From assembly GCF_027172205.1 (NCBI RefSeq), contig NC_070603.1, positions 38,574,501-38,638,500 of the forward strand: a DNA stretch of 64,000 nucleotides. Reading direction: 5' to 3'. A program made the position numbers and the translations under genes. The notes beneath the pieces were generated by a model. It had not been told where the DNA came from. It did no database searches and saw only the letters and a list, made by a program, of their open reading frames with translations. The DNA is from Podarcis raffonei. Taxonomy: Eukaryota; Chordata; Lepidosauria; Squamata; Lacertidae. Shown piece by piece: positions 61,613-64,000 of this stretch (positions are counted from its first letter, which is position 1; each line of letters begins with the position of its first letter).

Positions 61613-61991
61613 TGTCGGCATTCGGTGGTCGAACGGCCACCTGGATCGTCTCCTTCCAGCCGTCACGCTGCGAAGATCCCTTGACCTCTGGTTCCAACAT
61701 CAGTGACCCAGGTCTGCTGACATGGGCACACTTTACTTAGCAGAGCAAACTGCACAAACAGAAGAGGCTTGAGGCTGTGGATACATACTATAACTACAGG
61801 TTTATTAAACATAAATCAGGACAAAGAAACATGTCGTGTTTCCTTGCCATCTTCTTGGAGCGAGTCAAAAGAAAAAAAAGAGAGACAGCGGAAGTTCCGC
61901 TTACGCCAGCAAACTCTGCTGGAATGTAAACAGACATGTGACATGTAACAGTTCCATGTCTGAAACAAAAGGTGGAATGGAATCTCCAACA
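61613..61991 (-). mobile_element. Solo LTR downstream of CYBC1 (minus orientation)
   Basis: On the minus strand it starts TGTTGGAGATTCC and ends GCCGACA, 379 bp, with related termini TGTTGG and TGTCGG. The 5-mers GAGGG (61608-61612) and GAGAG (61992-61996) flank it, one mismatch. An AATAAA at 61806-61801 reads in CYBC1 orientation. No internal region remains: a solo LTR fossil, moderately old. Confidence 0.7.
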
Positions 61992-61996
61992 GAGAG

Positions 61997-63709
61997 ATGA
62001 GGACCAGAAGTGGTGGAATTGCTTGCTCCAGATACTACCATTACAACCTTAATTTCCAGATGCAACTGAGGCTCCATGATCATCCAAAGACCATGAATCT
62101 CAAGTGTTTGGGGAGACACCACTTAATAGTGAAACATGACCTCATTATAATCTGATTTAAATTAAAATTCCTTTTATCTACTGTAATGATAAAATTGCAA
62201 TACAACTGAATATAGCCTCTCAAATTTTATAGAATACTTACAATTACACATATTATTTTAAGAGTTACAAGCTTTGTGTACTTAAATGATGCATTCTTTG
62301 TCTCCATTCATTGTGCCCTATGTGAAATGTACAAGTACCTGCAGGAAGCTTTTTTTTAGCTTCTTACAAACTTTGTTAATTTAAAAGCCAAATATACATA
62401 TACATGTTATAGTTAAAAGGAAACATAAAAGAAGAAAGTTCCATAAGAATCAAGGATCCAATAAGAAATATTAACACTGGATATCCAAACAGTACAGGGA
62501 GCTTTACAAAAAATTGTATAAAGGCTGAAACGCCACCTTATAAAACAGTTTTACTGTTGCAATTGACACCTGAAGAATACTTAAGAGTAGCGGGAGTGAT
62601 CAGAAGTAAAAATTTCTGCTTGACAAGCATTTACAATCTTCTACCCTTAGCTGCTCATAAAGTATCTACCATGAACAGGAAAACAAAAGGATACATGTAA
62701 ATCAAGACATTTAAAAGATCTTATAAAATGAGGTATATATTTTTGAAAAAAACTCAAAACCAATGGCAGATCAGGGAATCCGCAGCCCTCTGAATGTTCC
62801 TGGACTCCCAAGCTCCTAACAGCCCCAGCCAGCATGGCCTTGCTGGCAAAGGTTCATTGGACCTGGAGTCCTGGAAGATCCAGAGGGGCACAGAATCCCC
62901 ACCCTGACATAGATCTTAATACTTTTTTATAATAATAATAATAAAAAAAAAACTTACTGTCTAAATCACTTTGAAATTTCCCATCTTCCATGTTTTAAAA
63001 AAGTAACATCTTGAAAGGCTGGACTTGTACCTACAGCCCCAAAATGCAAAAATCTCTTCCACTGTTGTGTGGGTTTTTTTAATTAAAAAATCCATAGTTT
63101 ATATATCTATTACTACACCGGAAATTTCCTTTGAAGAATAGTAAAAAAATGTTCACACATAGAAACCATACTTCTACAGCAGTAATAGAAAGTTCATCTG
63201 TTGTCACCAAACTCGTGGCAAAATATAAAAATGAAGATATTAGTCTCTCACCAATGAGCTAACAAGTCTTCTGAAGACATATGTGTAAGGCAACATAAAG
63301 GTCTGGGTTCGAGAGATCATCTAAACCATGGTTTAAATTATTAGGAACAAACTGCGTTGTACCTTGAGCTCCCCTTGTCCCTCTTCTCCTTCACACACAA
63401 GAGGAGAGTGAAAGCTTACACTTAGAACCACATTATTTATGAACAGTGCTTTGTTCTTTAAAAAAAACACACACCAACAATCCAGCTCAAACCATATTTT
63501 CAGAACAGGTCACAATTCCCAATGCAATTCAAAACTTTGGTTTGTTCTAACATGAAAACAAAAGCTTTCACTCCTCTCTCGCACACCGAGGTAAAGTGGA
63601 AGTGCTCAAATTCAAGGCTGTCCTAGGTGATCTTTTTTTTGTTTCTCTAAAACCACATGTAAGGAAATTCTAATAAAAGATTCATTTCACTGGGGATGAA
63701 AGGAAGGCT
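61997..63709 (-). other. CYBC1 3' UTR region
   Basis: The 3' UTR begins at 63709. Its end is not determined. An ATTAAA signal lies on the gene strand near 63077-63082, and the LTR supplies an AATAAA at 61801-61806. The stretch is AT-rich and contains a hAT-like relic at 62.77-62.91 kb. Confidence 0.5.
62772..62906. mobile_element. Degraded hAT-like short element
   Basis: Starts CAGGGAATCCGCAGCCCTCT and ends AGAATCCCCACCCTG, an imperfect palindrome related to the 21285 element. It lies in the probable CYBC1 3' UTR. Confidence 0.55.
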
Positions 63710-63881
63710 TTAAAAATCAGGTTCTCCTGGTCCCTCTAAACTGCTGCTACCGTAGATTTCGGAGAAGGGTTCCTCTTCATCACTGACATCTGTTTCACTG
63801 CTGTTCTCAATATACTTGTCTGCTGGAACTTTGTTCAGCTCCAGAAAGCCAGTAATGAGCTTGGCCACAGCTTCTACATCA
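63710..63881 (-). CDS. CYBC1 (EROS) last coding exon
   Basis: After acceptor TTTTCAACAG this exon encodes SDVEAVAKLITGFLELNKVP, then an acidic, serine-rich tail (ADKYIENSSETDVSDEEEPF and on to GPGEPDF) and TAA at 63712-63710. SDVEAVAKLITGFLEL matches the human protein closely. CYBC1 is an ER membrane chaperone needed for stable gp91phox/p22phox (NOX2), and its loss causes chronic granulomatous disease. Only this 57-residue end is in the window. Upstream exons lie beyond 64000. The tail looks about 17 residues longer than the human one from memory. HEXD is convergent. Confidence 0.9.
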
Positions 63882-64000
63882 CTGTTGAAAAGGCACAAGC
63901 AAGAGTTAGCAATTCATGTGCCCACTTGAGGTGGTCACAAAAGTGCACAAAATATACAAAATATCACCGGCTGGTGGAGGCAGCAAAATTAAAAGTGCTC
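63882..64000 (-). other. CYBC1 last intron (partial)
   Basis: Intron sequence upstream of the final exon. The rest of the gene is outside the window. Confidence 0.8.

Noticed and set aside
61443-61706. 87-codon plus-strand open frame downstream of HEXD
   Set aside because: It runs into the solo LTR and has no relatives that I recognise. HEXD already ends at 60092.

Overview
This is vertebrate nuclear DNA, very probably from a lizard (squamate reptile). It has three intron-rich, vertebrate-type genes in the order OGFOD3 (minus), HEXD (plus), CYBC1 (minus), the order known on human 17q25.3. The repeats are squamate-like: tRNA-headed Sauria/Squam1-type SINEs, CR1/L2-like, L1 and other LINE pieces, short hAT and pogo/Tigger-like elements, and solo LTRs. 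A lacertid-like lizard is a guess.

Layout: 1 to about 8,050 is intergenic with repeats and no recognisable gene. OGFOD3 fills about 8,055-45,662 on the minus strand. Nine coding exons join in phase into a 321-residue 2-oxoglutarate/Fe(II) oxygenase-type membrane protein. A CpG-rich block at about 45.4-46.05 kb is a probable shared, bidirectional promoter. HEXD runs the other way from about 45.85 to 60.45 kb: a probable non-coding first exon plus twelve coding exons join in phase into a 478-residue family 20 hexosaminidase with the Asp-Glu catalytic pair. A convergent intergenic stretch with a pogo-like element and a solo LTR follows. The window then ends in the last coding exon and 3' UTR of CYBC1 (EROS).

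The three proteins are not known to share a pathway: a putative membrane oxygenase, a nucleocytoplasmic glycosidase, and an ER chaperone for NOX2. The visible link is the head-to-head OGFOD3/HEXD start.

Much of the non-coding DNA can be dated by target-site duplications read directly. Three SINEs carry perfect 13-14 bp duplications. Several hAT-type elements carry 8 bp duplications with a CTAG core. Seven TA-flanked pogo/Tigger-like elements all lie in one orientation. Four solo LTRs have 5 bp duplications. I found no previously undescribed biological system. The most interesting points are the leader ORF upstream of HEXD, the mobile-element patterns, and an LTR polyadenylation signal in the sense direction downstream of CYBC1.
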